A stretch of 59,805 nt of DNA from an uncultured Prevotellaceae bacterium (GCA_900318815.1 ONMA01000016.1:1-59805); one strand, 5' to 3'; counted from the stretch's first letter, positions 1 to 8,165 are shown. The notes: a model not told the origin generated them from the letters alone. Translations and numbers: made by a program.

Positions 1-292
1 GCAGAAGGGTGACAGGCTAACAGAGGAAATAAGCTGGAAGTGGATGAATTCTCGAGAGAATTGAGCAGTTAGAATGCCTTTTAGCAAAGGCAAAGTGGCT
101 CTTTACACCCAAATTCTCTCGAGAATTTAAGTGCAGACAGGCATGATTTTTACTGGAAGTACCGTGGATGTCGCAAGAGATGACAAAGGTGCTGACGGAA
201 GTGAGATTCCTGTCACCCTTCTGTCACCCTTGTCACCCTCGAAAAAGGGTGCAAATGCCCTGTATATCGGCATTCTGACACCCTGTCACCCT
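1..292. repeat. GTCACCC iteron-like cluster with nested inverted repeat
   Basis: No gene is visible in the first 375 bases. TGTCACCCT occurs directly at 211-219, 222-230, 231-239 and 284-292, with an inverted copy at 6-14 and degenerate copies near 246 and 276. Separately, the 16-mer at 47-62 (AATTCTCGAGAGAATT) is the exact reverse complement of 112-127, and between them TGCCTTT/AAAGGCA (75-92) forms a hairpin. Such clustering could be a protein-binding or replication/transfer region of a mobile element, or its remnant; that role is inference. Confidence 0.7.
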
Positions 293-359
293 TTTAGAAG
301 AAAATCCTAGTATGCATTTTTTTTCTGCCTACAACGGCGTGTAATTCCAATCTTTTTCG

Positions 360-367
360 TACTTTTG
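360..367 (+). promoter_or_regulatory. Bacteroidetes -7 box
   Basis: TACTTTTG matches the -7 consensus TAnnTTTG. The ATG at 376 lies only 8 bases after it, so the transcript would have almost no leader. No good -33 TTG is seen at the expected distance. Confidence 0.45.
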
Positions 368-375
368 CACATAAT

Positions 376-993
376 ATGAAACAGACCGTCATTGAAGATA
401 AAATATTTGAATTTGAACCGTTAGAAGAAGACGGTTCTGTTTTGATAGCTGCAGAGGGTTCATGGAGAGGTATGGCTGACGAGTTGGAGGAGTTGCACTA
501 TCTGAAGGGTGCCCAGTTCATCAACCAACTGAAACTAATCATCTGCTATGGAGAGTTCAATACCGTAGAGGGTGAAACCAACATATTTAGTGCTATTAGC
601 GAAAAGAGTGATGACTTCGTAAATCTGCTCAATGTAGCACGTAAGGCCGTAGCACATGGCTATCGCGTCTATATACTACCTAATCCCAAGGGAATCAGGA
701 CGGCAGATTTCATTTTCGTTTATAAGATGTTTGACCTTAAAACCATTACAGGAAAGAATTCTGTTGGTAACAGACTTATGGAATCCATTGGTCAGACCAA
801 TCATGTTCTGTTAAACATGCAGATTAATTACGACCCCCGCCTGCTTGCTAAAGAAATTCAAGCGTATTTTGAAACCAACAAGGAAGCCAGAGAGGTGTTA
901 ATCATGAAGGGAAACAAATTGTTACCAGTGTCACGTCGTTTTGTTGAGGGTAATTTCTACATCAAGATGTTCATGAAGAGATACCTTCGATAA
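376..993 (+). CDS. CdiA C-terminal tRNase-like domain protein (standalone)
   Basis: A 205-residue protein without signal peptide or membrane segment. The middle and C-terminal part (about residues 75-190: an AHGYRVYILPNP segment, then TADFIFVYKMFDLKTITGK and a Q-N-H-V-L-L strand) resembles the CdiA C-terminal tRNA-nuclease domain of the BECR fold, known from contact-dependent toxins and from phage or ICE proteins. Here it stands alone, with no toxin carrier and no obvious immunity gene next to it. A strong hairpin starts at its stop codon. It lies in AT-rich DNA beside iteron-like repeats, suggesting acquired DNA. The family call is moderate; nuclease activity is not shown by the sequence. 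Confidence 0.5.
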   Translation: MKQTVIEDKIFEFEPLEEDGSVLIAAEGSWRGMADELEELHYLKGAQFINQLKLIICYGEFNTVEGETNIFSAISEKSDDFVNLLNVARKAVAHGYRVYILPNPKGIRTADFIFVYKMFDLKTITGKNSVGNRLMESIGQTNHVLLNMQINYDPRLLAKEIQAYFETNKEAREVLIMKGNKLLPVSRRFVEGNFYIKMFMKRYLR

Positions 994-1030
994 AAACTAA
1001 AGGAGCCTCCAAAGAGACTCCTTTAGTTTT
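993..1030. terminator. Strong bidirectional hairpin terminator
   Basis: A perfect 13-bp stem (993-1005 with 1018-1030) and 12-base loop begins at the stop of the upstream gene. The A-rich foot on one strand is T-rich on the other, so it can end transcription in both directions, including a predicted minus-strand transcript from about 1099. Confidence 0.8.
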
Positions 1031-1099
1031 TAAAATGGGTAGTGTCGATATAGTCTTGCCCTCTCGGGATTCTGCCCGGATAGCCAGAACATTGTTCTG
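1031..1099 (-). ncRNA. Candidate small RNA or 20-codon transcript
   Basis: On the minus strand a promoter (1106-1136) predicts a start near 1099 and the hairpin at 993-1030 would end it, giving about 105 bases. The transcript holds a CAGAAC/GTTCTG hairpin (about 1085-1099) and a 20-codon reading frame starting with ATG in that hairpin (MFWLSGQNPERARLYRHYPF). Whether it acts as RNA, peptide or both cannot be told from sequence. Confidence 0.4.
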
Positions 1100-1105
1100 A
1101 CGTTG

Positions 1106-1136
1106 CAAAGTTAGGCATTTTTAGCTTATCTTCCAA
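1106..1136 (-). promoter_or_regulatory. Minus-strand Bacteroidetes promoter
   Basis: Reverse complement reads TTG (1134-1136), a 20-base spacer, then TAACTTTG (1106-1113). Spacing and both boxes fit the Bacteroidetes consensus, but no annotated gene lies downstream, only the candidate small RNA. Confidence 0.6.
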
Positions 1137-1226
1137 ATTTATTCTCACTTTTTTCTCAACAAAGCTTCTTATAAGGAAAGAATCAACGCTGTGCTGCATA
1201 AAAAAGTATGATTTTTGTAAATAGGC

Positions 1227-1257
1227 TTGCAGAATTGGAGAATAATCCGTATATTTG
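1227..1257 (+). promoter_or_regulatory. Promoter of the BNR/sialidase-like gene
   Basis: TTG at 1227-1229, a 20-base spacer and TATATTTG at 1250-1257 match the Bacteroidetes consensus. The predicted start near 1263 gives a leader of about 38 bases to the ATG at 1301. Confidence 0.65.
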
Positions 1258-1300
1258 CAAGTCGTGGCAACTACATTTTGCCTTTGAATGAGTGATGTTT

Positions 1301-2461
1301 ATGAAGAAAAGTATGCAAACTACGGTAAAACTAATAGTGGGCCTGTTGCTGATGATGGTGGCAGACAACGCAGCGGCTGAGCGTGTGCCCTATCTGGCTG
1401 AAGGGGTCGTCGACACCACACACCATGAGACGCTTGGACTGAAGAAGTGTGAGACGGTCAGAACGGTTACTATCTTTACAGCAACGGAGCATACTGACCA
1501 TTATGCCAATGGGGTGGTGATGACCGCCTTCAAAGGTAAACTATACTGTATGTGGCAGAGTTCGCCGAAGGATGAAGACAGCGACGATACTTGGGTGGCC
1601 TATAGCGTCAGCAGCGACGAGGGGATGACTTGGAGTGCGCCCAAGCCTCTTTCCTTGCCTACCGATGAGTTCTACTGCACGTCAGGCGGCTGGCTGGTAA
1701 GAGGCGATACGCTGACGGCTTTTATCGATACGTGGCAGAAAGGACTGGAACCGCGAGGCGGGCATACCTGCTACATGACAACCACAGACGGCCAGACATG
1801 GAGTGGGCTTCAACCTGTAAGAATGGCCGACGGGCAGCCGATGGTAGGCGTTCTGGAACAAGACCCGTACACCCTTCCTGACGGTCGCATTGTTGGGGCC
1901 TCGCACATGATGCCGGGACTGCACATCTGCCCCGTCTTTACGGATGACCCTACAGGACATAGCGGTTGGCAAAGAGCCGACTTCGAGGCGGAGGATGCAG
2001 GCAAGCAGTCTCGTGAGATGGAGCCAAGTCAATACGTACAGACGGACGGAACCATCGTCATGCTGTTTCGCGACCAGAAGAGTTCTTTCCGCAAGTTAGC
2101 AGCCGTGAGCCACGACAGAGGCGTAAGCTGGAGCAAACCACAAATCACCAACATCCCCGATGCACGCACCAAACAATGTGCAGGCAACCTGCACGACGGC
2201 ACTTCCTTTATGGTGGGCTGTCCTGCTAACGGTAAATGGCGCTGGCCTTTGGTGCTGCTCCTGAGTCAAGATGGCATCCGGTTCGACAAGGCCATCCTGC
2301 TCCGTAGTGGTCAGGCCGATGACCTGCCTCCCAGACGTTACGAGGGAAAATACAAGACCTTGGGATTTAATTATCCCAAGGCCTTCGTACATAACAATTC
2401 CCTATACGTCGGTTATTCCGTCAACAAGGAAGATGTGCAATGCTCAATTATTGCTTTGTGA
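1301..2461 (+). CDS. Secreted BNR/Asp-box sialidase-superfamily protein
   Basis: A 386-residue protein with an N-terminal signal peptide (hydrophobic VKLIVGLLLMMVA, then an A-A-A-E cleavage region). Asp-box motifs S-x-D-x-G-x-T-W recur: SSDEGMTWSAP, a TTDGQTWSG copy, SHDRGVSWSKP and a degenerate SQDGIRF, as in six-bladed beta-propeller sialidases. It probably acts outside the cytoplasm on a glycan, but exact substrate cannot be assigned; other propeller hydrolases share Asp boxes. The ATG at 1301 is preferred over the GTG at 1292 because the signal peptide starts MKK. Its 3' end overlaps the convergent ftsH by 18 bases, with no terminator between them. Confidence 0.75.
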   Translation: MKKSMQTTVKLIVGLLLMMVADNAAAERVPYLAEGVVDTTHHETLGLKKCETVRTVTIFTATEHTDHYANGVVMTAFKGKLYCMWQSSPKDEDSDDTWVAYSVSSDEGMTWSAPKPLSLPTDEFYCTSGGWLVRGDTLTAFIDTWQKGLEPRGGHTCYMTTTDGQTWSGLQPVRMADGQPMVGVLEQDPYTLPDGRIVGASHMMPGLHICPVFTDDPTGHSGWQRADFEAEDAGKQSREMEPSQYVQTDGTIVMLFRDQKSSFRKLAAVSHDRGVSWSKPQITNIPDARTKQCAGNLHDGTSFMVGCPANGKWRWPLVLLLSQDGIRFDKAILLRSGQADDLPPRRYEGKYKTLGFNYPKAFVHNNSLYVGYSVNKEDVQCSIIAL

Positions 2462-4477
2462 TTCCTTTTCCTTCGCCTCCAGCTCCTTAGCCCGTTCCTC
2501 GGCCATGCGCTCGGCTTCGGCACGCATCTGGGCTTCAAGGAGTTCCTCGCTGCGGCTCACCCAGGGACGCTTGCCGAAGATGCGCTCTACGTCCTCGGCG
2601 AAGATGACTTCGCGGTCGACGAGCAACTGGGCCAGCTGGGCGTGGCCCTCACGGTGTTCGGTCAGGATTTGCTTGGCACGATCATACTGTTCGTTAATCA
2701 TCTTCAGCACCTCGTCGTCCATGATCTTTGCCGTGGTCTCAGAGTAGGGACGCTGGAACTGATACTCGGCGTTGTTGTAGTAGCACACGTTGGGCAGGCG
2801 GTCGCTCATGCCGGCGTAGGCAATCATGCCGTAGGCCTGTTTCGTGGTGCGCTCCAGGTCGTTCATGGCACCCGTCGATATTTGTCCGATGAACAGTTCC
2901 TCGGCGGCACGGCCACCCAGGAGCGAACACATCTCGTCGAGCATGGCCTGCTTGGTCTGCAGCACGCGCTCCTCGGGCAGATACCAGGCGGCGCCCAATG
3001 CCTGGCCACGGGGAACAATCGAGACCTTGACCAGCGGGTTGGCAAACTCCGTGAACCAGGAGATGGTGGCGTGGCCTGCCTCATGTATGGCAATCGAGCG
3101 TTTCTCCTGTTCGGTCATCACCTTGGTCTTCTTCTCCAAGCCGCCGATGATGCGGTCCACGGCATCGAGGAAGTCCTGCTTGCCCACCTTCTCGCTGTTG
3201 TGGCGTGCGGCAATCAGGGCGGCCTCGTTGCACACGTTGGCAATGTCGGCTCCCGAGAAACCGGGCGTCTGGCGGGCCAGGAAGTCGATGTCGACGCTCT
3301 CGTCGGTCTTCACGGGTTTCAGGTGAACGGCGAAGACCTCTTTGCGCTCGTTGAGGTCGGGCAGGTCTACGTGTATCTGGCGGTCGAAGCGTCCGGCACG
3401 CAGCAGGGCCGAGTCGAGCATGTCGGCACGGTTGGTGGCTGCGAGGATGATGACGCCGCTGTTGGTGCCGAAGCCGTCCATCTCGGTGAGGAGTGCGTTC
3501 AGCGTGTTCTCGCGCTCGTCGTTGCCGCCCATGGCGGGGTTCTTCGAGCGGGCACGTCCCACGGCGTCGATCTCGTCGATAAATATAATACAAGGTGACT
3601 TGGTCTTGGCCTGCTGGAAGAGGTCGCGCACGCGGCTGGCACCCACACCCACGAACATCTCCACGAAGTCGCTGCCCGACATCGAGAAGAAGGGCACGCC
3701 GGCCTCGCCGGCCACGGCCTTGGCCAGTAGCGTCTTGCCCGTGCCCGGAGGGCCTACGAGCAGGGCACCCTTGGGAATCTTACCGCCCAGGTCGGTGTAT
3801 TTCTGCGGGTTCTTCAGGAAGTCCACAATCTCCTGTACCTCCTGCTTGGCTCCGGCCTGACCGGCCACGTCCTTGAACGTAATGCCCAGGTCGCCCCCTT
3901 TCTCGTACATCTGGGCGCGGCTCTTGCCCACGTTGAAGATGCCGCCCATGCCGCCCCCCATGCCGCCGCCGCCCATGCGGCGCATGAAGAACATCCACAG
4001 CAGGATGATGAAGAACAGCGGGAAGAGGCTCGTAATCAGGTTCCAGAAGAAGCCGCCCTCGCGCGGGTTCTCAAACGACAGCTTGCCCTCGAACTTCCCC
4101 TTGTCGCGCTCCTCGTCGAGAAACTTCTCCAATTGCTCAATGCCGCCATACTCCACCGACAGGTAAGGCTCCGTGCCCGTCTGGTCGGTGCCCTGGTGAA
4201 ACACGTCGCGAATATGTTCTGGCTTCACGTACATCTTCAGTACGCCCTGGCCTTTGTTGACCACGATGCGCGAGGCATAGCCGCTGTCGACGAACACCTT
4301 GAATTCCGTGTAGGAGGTCTCCATTTGCTGCGACATCTTCTGTACGCCCATGTTGCCTCCGTCGGTCAGCCAAAGCAGAATCAGGGCCGAGATGACAAGG
4401 AAGTAGATCCAGTTCATGTTGAACCGTGGCATGTTCATCTTCGGTCCATTGTTTTTTGTTGGTTGTTTTTGTTCCAT
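2444..4477 (-). CDS. ftsH: ATP-dependent zinc metalloprotease FtsH
   Basis: A 677-residue membrane AAA+ protease that degrades misfolded membrane proteins and regulators. Two membrane segments (about residues 22-38 and 144-164) flank a periplasmic part, followed by a Gly/Met-rich linker ([11 protein letters not shown]). Visible motifs: Walker A GPPGTGKT (242-249), Walker [10 protein letters not shown] (about 296-304), second region of homology with RAGRFDR, and zinc site HEAGH (465-469). The C-terminus is rich in charged residues ([13 protein letters not shown]). It lies 58 bases downstream of rsfS in the same direction and is probably co-transcribed. Confidence 0.97.
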   Translation of the reverse strand: MEQKQPTKNNGPKMNMPRFNMNWIYFLVISALILLWLTDGGNMGVQKMSQQMETSYTEFKVFVDSGYASRIVVNKGQGVLKMYVKPEHIRDVFHQGTDQTGTEPYLSVEYGGIEQLEKFLDEERDKGKFEGKLSFENPREGGFFWNLITSLFPLFFIILLWMFFMRRMGGGGMGGGMGGIFNVGKSRAQMYEKGGDLGITFKDVAGQAGAKQEVQEIVDFLKNPQKYTDLGGKIPKGALLVGPPGTGKTLLAKAVAGEAGVPFFSMSGSDFVEMFVGVGASRVRDLFQQAKTKSPCIIFIDEIDAVGRARSKNPAMGGNDERENTLNALLTEMDGFGTNSGVIILAATNRADMLDSALLRAGRFDRQIHVDLPDLNERKEVFAVHLKPVKTDESVDIDFLARQTPGFSGADIANVCNEAALIAARHNSEKVGKQDFLDAVDRIIGGLEKKTKVMTEQEKRSIAIHEAGHATISWFTEFANPLVKVSIVPRGQALGAAWYLPEERVLQTKQAMLDEMCSLLGGRAAEELFIGQISTGAMNDLERTTKQAYGMIAYAGMSDRLPNVCYYNNAEYQFQRPYSETTAKIMDDEVLKMINEQYDRAKQILTEHREGHAQLAQLLVDREVIFAEDVERIFGKRPWVSRSEELLEAQMRAEAERMAEERAKELEAKEKESQSNN

Positions 4478-4535
4478 AAATCAGTTAAAGTTTCAATTCA
4501 CAAAGAACAATTCTCTATTGCAAAATGATGGATTC

Positions 4536-4895
4536 TCAGTCTAAGTCGGCAATCCTGTTGAGCTTGGCATCGGCCCAGAGATGCTCCAGGTCGTAGTATT
4601 CGCGCATGTCGGGTACGAACACATGCACCAGCACGTCGCCATAGTCCATAGCCACCCAGAGGGCACGCTCCAGTCCCACCACGCGCGTAGGTTTCTCGTG
4701 CAGCTCCTGGCGCACTACGTCGCCCACACTCTCGGCAATGGCCTCTACCTGGGTGGGGGTGTTGCCTTGGCACACCACGAAGTACCGGCAGATGGTGCCT
4801 TCGATGCCGTCAAGGTCGGCCACCACGATGCCCGTCCCTTTCTTTTCTTGTATTCCCTTTACAATTGTTTCTACTAATTTCGTTGTTTGTTCCAT
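4536..4895 (-). CDS. rsfS: Ribosomal silencing factor RsfS
   Basis: A 119-residue member of the RsfS/Iojap family, which binds ribosomal protein L14 and blocks subunit joining when nutrients are low. The family pattern is clear: KGIQEKKGTGIVVADL at the N-terminus, a central FVVCQGNTPTQVEAIAESV, and W-V-A-M-D-Y-G-D-V-L-V-H-V-F near the C-terminus. It is the first gene of an rsfS-ftsH unit. Its predicted leader (from about 5097) is some 200 bases and contains a 47-bp wobble-paired hairpin, which is unusual for a housekeeping gene. Confidence 0.93.
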   Translation of the reverse strand: MEQTTKLVETIVKGIQEKKGTGIVVADLDGIEGTICRYFVVCQGNTPTQVEAIAESVGDVVRQELHEKPTRVVGLERALWVAMDYGDVLVHVFVPDMREYYDLEHLWADAKLNRIADLD

Positions 4896-4935
4896 TCAAT
4901 ACGTTAATGAGTAATCGTTAAAGAATAATTTGGGA

Positions 4936-5057
4936 CGATTTCGGAGGTGCGGGGGTACGGAGGTACGGGGGTGCGAGAATAGTTTGCACGTTCAATTTTC
5001 CGCGAAGAGTCTATCCTCGTACCTCCGTACCCTCGTACCTTCGTACCTCCGAAATCG
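4936..5057. repeat. 47-bp wobble-paired inverted repeat built of 9-base units
   Basis: The arms 4936-4982 and 5011-5057 pair along their whole length. All differences between one arm and the reverse complement of the other are G/A changes, which keep G-U pairs in RNA. Each arm is built from repeated GGTACGGAG-like units. It lies in the predicted rsfS leader. Function is unknown. Confidence 0.85.
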
Positions 5058-5103
5058 AACCATTTTATTTTTTGCATGTTATTAAATATGTGAAATACGG
5101 GTG

Positions 5104-5111
5104 CAAAGTTA
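5104..5111 (-). promoter_or_regulatory. -7 box for rsfS-ftsH
   Basis: The reverse complement reads TAACTTTG. A start near 5097 would give a leader of about 200 bases. No clear -33 TTG is found at 19-21 bases. Confidence 0.4.
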
Positions 5112-5183
5112 GTGCAAATTCTGCTAAAAGCACCCCAAATGACGTTTTTTTTGAGAATTTTTATAAAAAAGTTGCGAAAAATT

Positions 5184-5213
5184 TTGGTGGTTCGCAAAAA
5201 AGTCGTACCTTTG
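5184..5213 (+). promoter_or_regulatory. Promoter of tRNA-Gln
   Basis: TTG at 5184-5186, a 19-base spacer and TACCTTTG at 5206-5213 fit the consensus. The mature tRNA begins 43 bases downstream. Confidence 0.65.
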
Positions 5214-5255
5214 CAACCGCAAATCCGAAATGACACGGGTTGCACCAATAGCGAT

Positions 5256-5329
5256 TGGGGTATGGTGTAATGGTAACACTGCAGATTCTGGTCCTGCCTT
5301 TCCTGGTTCGAGTCCGGGTACCCCAACCA
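5256..5329 (+). tRNA. tRNA-Gln (anticodon CTG)
   Basis: A 74-base cloverleaf. The acceptor stem TGGGGTA pairs with TACCCCA, with the U1-A72 pair typical of tRNA-Gln. The D arm is GTGT/ACAC, the anticodon loop TTCTGGT gives CTG (reads CAG), the T arm contains GGTTCGAGTCC, and the CCA end is encoded. The top pair of the anticodon stem next to the loop is an A-C mismatch. A promoter precedes it and a 12-bp hairpin follows. Confidence 0.95.
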
Positions 5330-5332
5330 ATT

Positions 5333-5374
5333 AATCCGCTAAGTCGCTGTAATACAGTACTTAGCGGATTTCTT
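5333..5374 (+). terminator. Terminator of tRNA-Gln
   Basis: A perfect 12-bp stem, AATCCGCTAAGT (5333-5344) with ACTTAGCGGATT (5359-5370), is followed by TCTTTG. It begins three bases after the CCA end. Confidence 0.75.
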
Positions 5375-5403
5375 TGTAATTTCACTTCAATACGGATATA
5401 CTT

Positions 5404-6153
5404 ATGAAACTGATTAGTTGGAACGTCAACGGACTTCGCGCTTGCGAAGGCAAAGGATTTAGTGACACATTCCGTCGGCTCGACGCTGACTTCTTCTGCC
5501 TGCAGGAGACCAAGATGCAGCCGGGACAGCTCGACCTCCTGTTCGACGGTTACGAGTCCTACTGGAACTCGGCCGAGAAGAAGGGCTATTCGGGCACGGC
5601 CATCTTCACCCGCCATAAGCCGCTCAGCGTGACCTACGGCATAGGCATTGACGAGCACGACCGCGAGGGGCGCGTCATTACGATGGAGATGCAGGACTTC
5701 TACCTCATCTGCTGCTATACGCCCAACTCGCAGGACGGCCTGAAGCGGCTCGACTACCGCATGCAGTGGGAAGACGACTTCCAGGCTTACCTGCAGCGGC
5801 TCGACGCTCAGAAGCCCGTTATTCTCTGTGGCGACCTGAACGTGGCCCATGAGGAGATAGACATCAAGAACCCGAAGACCAACCGCCGCAACGCCGGCTT
5901 CACCGACGAGGAGCGACAGAAGTTCACGGAGCTGCTCGGGCGAGGCTTCAAGGACACGTTCCGCACGCTCTATCCCCAGCAGGTCACCTATTCCTGGTGG
6001 TCGTATCGCTTCCAGGCCCGGCAGAAGAATGCGGGCTGGCGCATCGACTACTTTGTGGTGAGCGAGCGGCTGATGGAGCGCGTCAGCGAGGCCAAGATTC
6101 ATACCGACATCCTCGGCAGCGACCACTGCCCCGTGGAACTCGACCTGGCATAA
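5404..6153 (+). CDS. xth: Exodeoxyribonuclease III
   Basis: A 249-residue enzyme of the exonuclease-endonuclease-phosphatase fold, which cleaves DNA at abasic sites and trims 3' ends in base-excision repair. Motifs: MKLISWNVNGLRA at the start, FFCLQETKMQ with the metal-binding Glu, GYSGTAIFTR, the CGDLNVAHEEIDIKNPK block with active-site Asp and Asn, and the terminal GSDHCPVELDL with catalytic Asp-His. Length and full motif set indicate an intact gene. It converges on the lrp-type gene with a 4-base gap. Confidence 0.95.
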   Translation: MKLISWNVNGLRACEGKGFSDTFRRLDADFFCLQETKMQPGQLDLLFDGYESYWNSAEKKGYSGTAIFTRHKPLSVTYGIGIDEHDREGRVITMEMQDFYLICCYTPNSQDGLKRLDYRMQWEDDFQAYLQRLDAQKPVILCGDLNVAHEEIDIKNPKTNRRNAGFTDEERQKFTELLGRGFKDTFRTLYPQQVTYSWWSYRFQARQKNAGWRIDYFVVSERLMERVSEAKIHTDILGSDHCPVELDLA

Positions 6154-6157
6154 GCGC

Positions 6158-6622
6158 TCAGATGTTCAGACCGTAGTTCTGCTTGATCTCGCTCATCACG
6201 AAGGTGCTCTCGATAGACCCTAAGTACTCGATGTCGCCCAGCTTGTTGAGTACGAACTCCTGGTATTGCTTCATGTTGGCTGCCCGCACCTTGAGCAGGT
6301 AGTCGTAGGCACCCGACGTGTTGTAGCACTCGGTCACCTCGGGAATGCGCATGATGCGGCGGGTAAAGGCATCGGCTATCTCGTGGTTGATCTGTTTCAG
6401 TTTCACCTTGCAGAACACCAGCAGGCCGCGGTCCAGTTTCTCCGCGTCGAGCACGGCTACATATTTCTTAATGTAGCCGTGCCGCTCCAGTCGCTTTTGC
6501 CGCTCGAAGACGGGGGTGGGGGTCAGGTGTACGGCCTCGGCCAGTTCCTTGGTGGTCAGTTTGGCATTCTTTTGCAGCGTGCGTAATATCTGCAAGTCGG
6601 TCTCGTCAAGTATCTCCATCAT
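6158..6622 (-). CDS. Lrp/AsnC-family transcriptional regulator
   Basis: A 154-residue regulator with an N-terminal winged helix-turn-helix (ILRTLQKNAKLTTKELAEAVHLTPTPVFERQKRLERHGYI, about residues 12-51) and a C-terminal RAM/AsnC ligand-binding domain with NTSGAYDYLLKVRAANM. Such proteins form multimers and sense amino acids. It is divergent from metY; the two promoters are back to back with -33 boxes only a few bases apart, so autoregulation and control of metY are plausible, but this is inference. Its leader contains a TTCTGCC/GGCAGAA hairpin near 6638-6668. Confidence 0.93.
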   Translation of the reverse strand: MMEILDETDLQILRTLQKNAKLTTKELAEAVHLTPTPVFERQKRLERHGYIKKYVAVLDAEKLDRGLLVFCKVKLKQINHEIADAFTRRIMRIPEVTECYNTSGAYDYLLKVRAANMKQYQEFVLNKLGDIEYLGSIESTFVMSEIKQNYGLNI

Positions 6623-6695
6623 CGTTTCTTAGAATATTATTCTGCCAGCAGGGCTTTTTTCGGGCAGAAAAAGATGAATGTTTTGTTTGTCGGTG

Positions 6696-6725
6696 CAAAG
6701 TTAGTGATATTTTCCGTATTTGCAA
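6696..6725 (-). promoter_or_regulatory. Promoter of the lrp-type gene
   Basis: Reverse complement TTG (6723-6725), 19 bases, TAACTTTG (6696-6703). Predicted start near 6689, leader of about 67 bases. Confidence 0.65.
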
Positions 6726-6730
6726 GGAAA

Positions 6731-6762
6731 TTTGGCAGATATTTCTAAACTTCGTACCTTTG
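6731..6762 (+). promoter_or_regulatory. Promoter of metY
   Basis: TTTG at 6731-6734, a 20-base spacer and TACCTTTG at 6755-6762. Its -33 box is 5 bases from that of the divergent regulator gene. Confidence 0.7.
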
Positions 6763-6806
6763 CACCGTCGAAAACAAAACATTAACAACATAAAAAGAAA
6801 AAGATT

Positions 6807-8096
6807 ATGGCACAGAAAAAACTTCATTTCGAGACCCTTCAACTGCATGTAGGCCAGGAACAGGCCGACCCCGCTACCGATTCGCGTGCGGTGCCCATCT
6901 ATCAGACCACCAGCTATGTGTTCCGCAACTCGCAGCATGCCGCCGACCGTTTCGGTCTGCGCGACGCCGGCAACATCTATGGCCGCCTGACCAACTCGAC
7001 GCAGGCTGTGTTCGAGGACCGCGTGGCTGCCCTCGAAGGCGGCGTGGCCGGACTGGCCGTGGCCAGCGGAGCCGCCGCCGTGACCTACGCCTTGCAGAAC
7101 ATTGCCCAGGCGGGCGACCACATCGTGGCTGCCGACAACCTCTATGGCGGCTCGTTCAACCTGATTACCCACACGCTGTCGACGCAGGGCGTCTCCAACA
7201 CCATTATTAACGTGAACGACCTGGCCGCCTTGGAGGCTGCCATACAGCCCAACACGAAGGCCGTGTATGCCGAGACCTTCGGCAATCCCAACAGCGACGT
7301 GCTCAACATCGAGGCCGTGGCCGAGGTGGCCCACCGCCATCATCTGCCGCTGATTATCGACAACACCTTCGGCACGCCCTATCAGATTCGCCCGTTGGAG
7401 CACGGAGCCGATGTCGTGGTGCATTCGGCCACCAAGTTCCTCGGCGGTCACGGGTCGAGCCTTGGCGGTGTCATCGTCGACGGCGGCTCGTTCCCCTGGA
7501 AGGACTATGCCGACAAGTTCCCCACGCTGGCCAAGCCCGACCCCTCCTATCATGGTGCCGTCTTTGCCGACGTGGCCGGCGCGGCAGCGTTCGTCACCCG
7601 CATCCGTGCCGTCATCCTGCGCGACACCGGTGCCGCCATCTCGCCCTTCAACGCATGGATTCTGCTGCAGGGCGTGGAGACGCTGAGCCTGCGCGTGGAG
7701 CGTCATGTGGAGAATGCGCTGAAGGTGGTCGACTTCCTTTCCCATCACCCGAAGGTGGCCAGGGTGAATCATCCCAGTCTGCCCTCGCATCACGACCATC
7801 AGCTCTACACCAAGTACTTCCCCAAAGGCGGTGGCAGCATCTTCACCTTCGAGATCAAGGGCGGGCAGGAGGAGGCCTGGCGCTTCATCGATGCCTTGCA
7901 GATTTTCTCGCTGCTGGCTAATGTGGCCGACGTGAAGAGCCTGGTCATACACCCCTACACCACGACCCACTCGCAGATGTCGCCCGAGGAGCTGGCGCAG
8001 CAGCACATCACGCCGGCCACCATTCGCCTGAGCATCGGCACGGAACACATCGACGACATCATCGACGACCTGGCACAGGCACTGGAAAAAGCATAA
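6807..8096 (+). CDS. metY: O-acetylhomoserine sulfhydrylase (Cys/Met metabolism PLP enzyme)
   Basis: A 429-residue PLP enzyme of the Cys/Met metabolism family. It probably condenses O-acetylhomoserine with sulfide to homocysteine. The family signature is clear: TSYVFRNSQHAADRFGLRDAGNIYGRLTNSTQ near the N-terminus, the cofactor contact ASGAAAVTYALQNI, and the lysine in VVHSATKFLGGHG (about residue 209). The length of about 430 and the QEEAWRFIDALQIFSLLANVADVKSLVIHP block favour the O-acetylhomoserine branch over cystathionine gamma-synthase. cysK lies 69 bases downstream, giving a small sulfur-assimilation pair. Confidence 0.9.
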   Translation: MAQKKLHFETLQLHVGQEQADPATDSRAVPIYQTTSYVFRNSQHAADRFGLRDAGNIYGRLTNSTQAVFEDRVAALEGGVAGLAVASGAAAVTYALQNIAQAGDHIVAADNLYGGSFNLITHTLSTQGVSNTIINVNDLAALEAAIQPNTKAVYAETFGNPNSDVLNIEAVAEVAHRHHLPLIIDNTFGTPYQIRPLEHGADVVVHSATKFLGGHGSSLGGVIVDGGSFPWKDYADKFPTLAKPDPSYHGAVFADVAGAAAFVTRIRAVILRDTGAAISPFNAWILLQGVETLSLRVERHVENALKVVDFLSHHPKVARVNHPSLPSHHDHQLYTKYFPKGGGSIFTFEIKGGQEEAWRFIDALQIFSLLANVADVKSLVIHPYTTTHSQMSPEELAQQHITPATIRLSIGTEHIDDIIDDLAQALEKA

Positions 8097-8135
8097 TTTT
8101 TCGGGAGAATGAATGGTCATTTGAAAAAATATATG

Positions 8136-8143
8136 TACTTTTG
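8136..8143 (+). promoter_or_regulatory. -7 box for cysK
   Basis: TACTTTTG fits TAnnTTTG and lies 22 bases before the ATG at 8166. No TTG is found at the usual spacing, so a separate cysK promoter is only moderately supported. Confidence 0.4.
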
Positions 8144-8165
8144 TCCCACAAAAATCAATACGACT

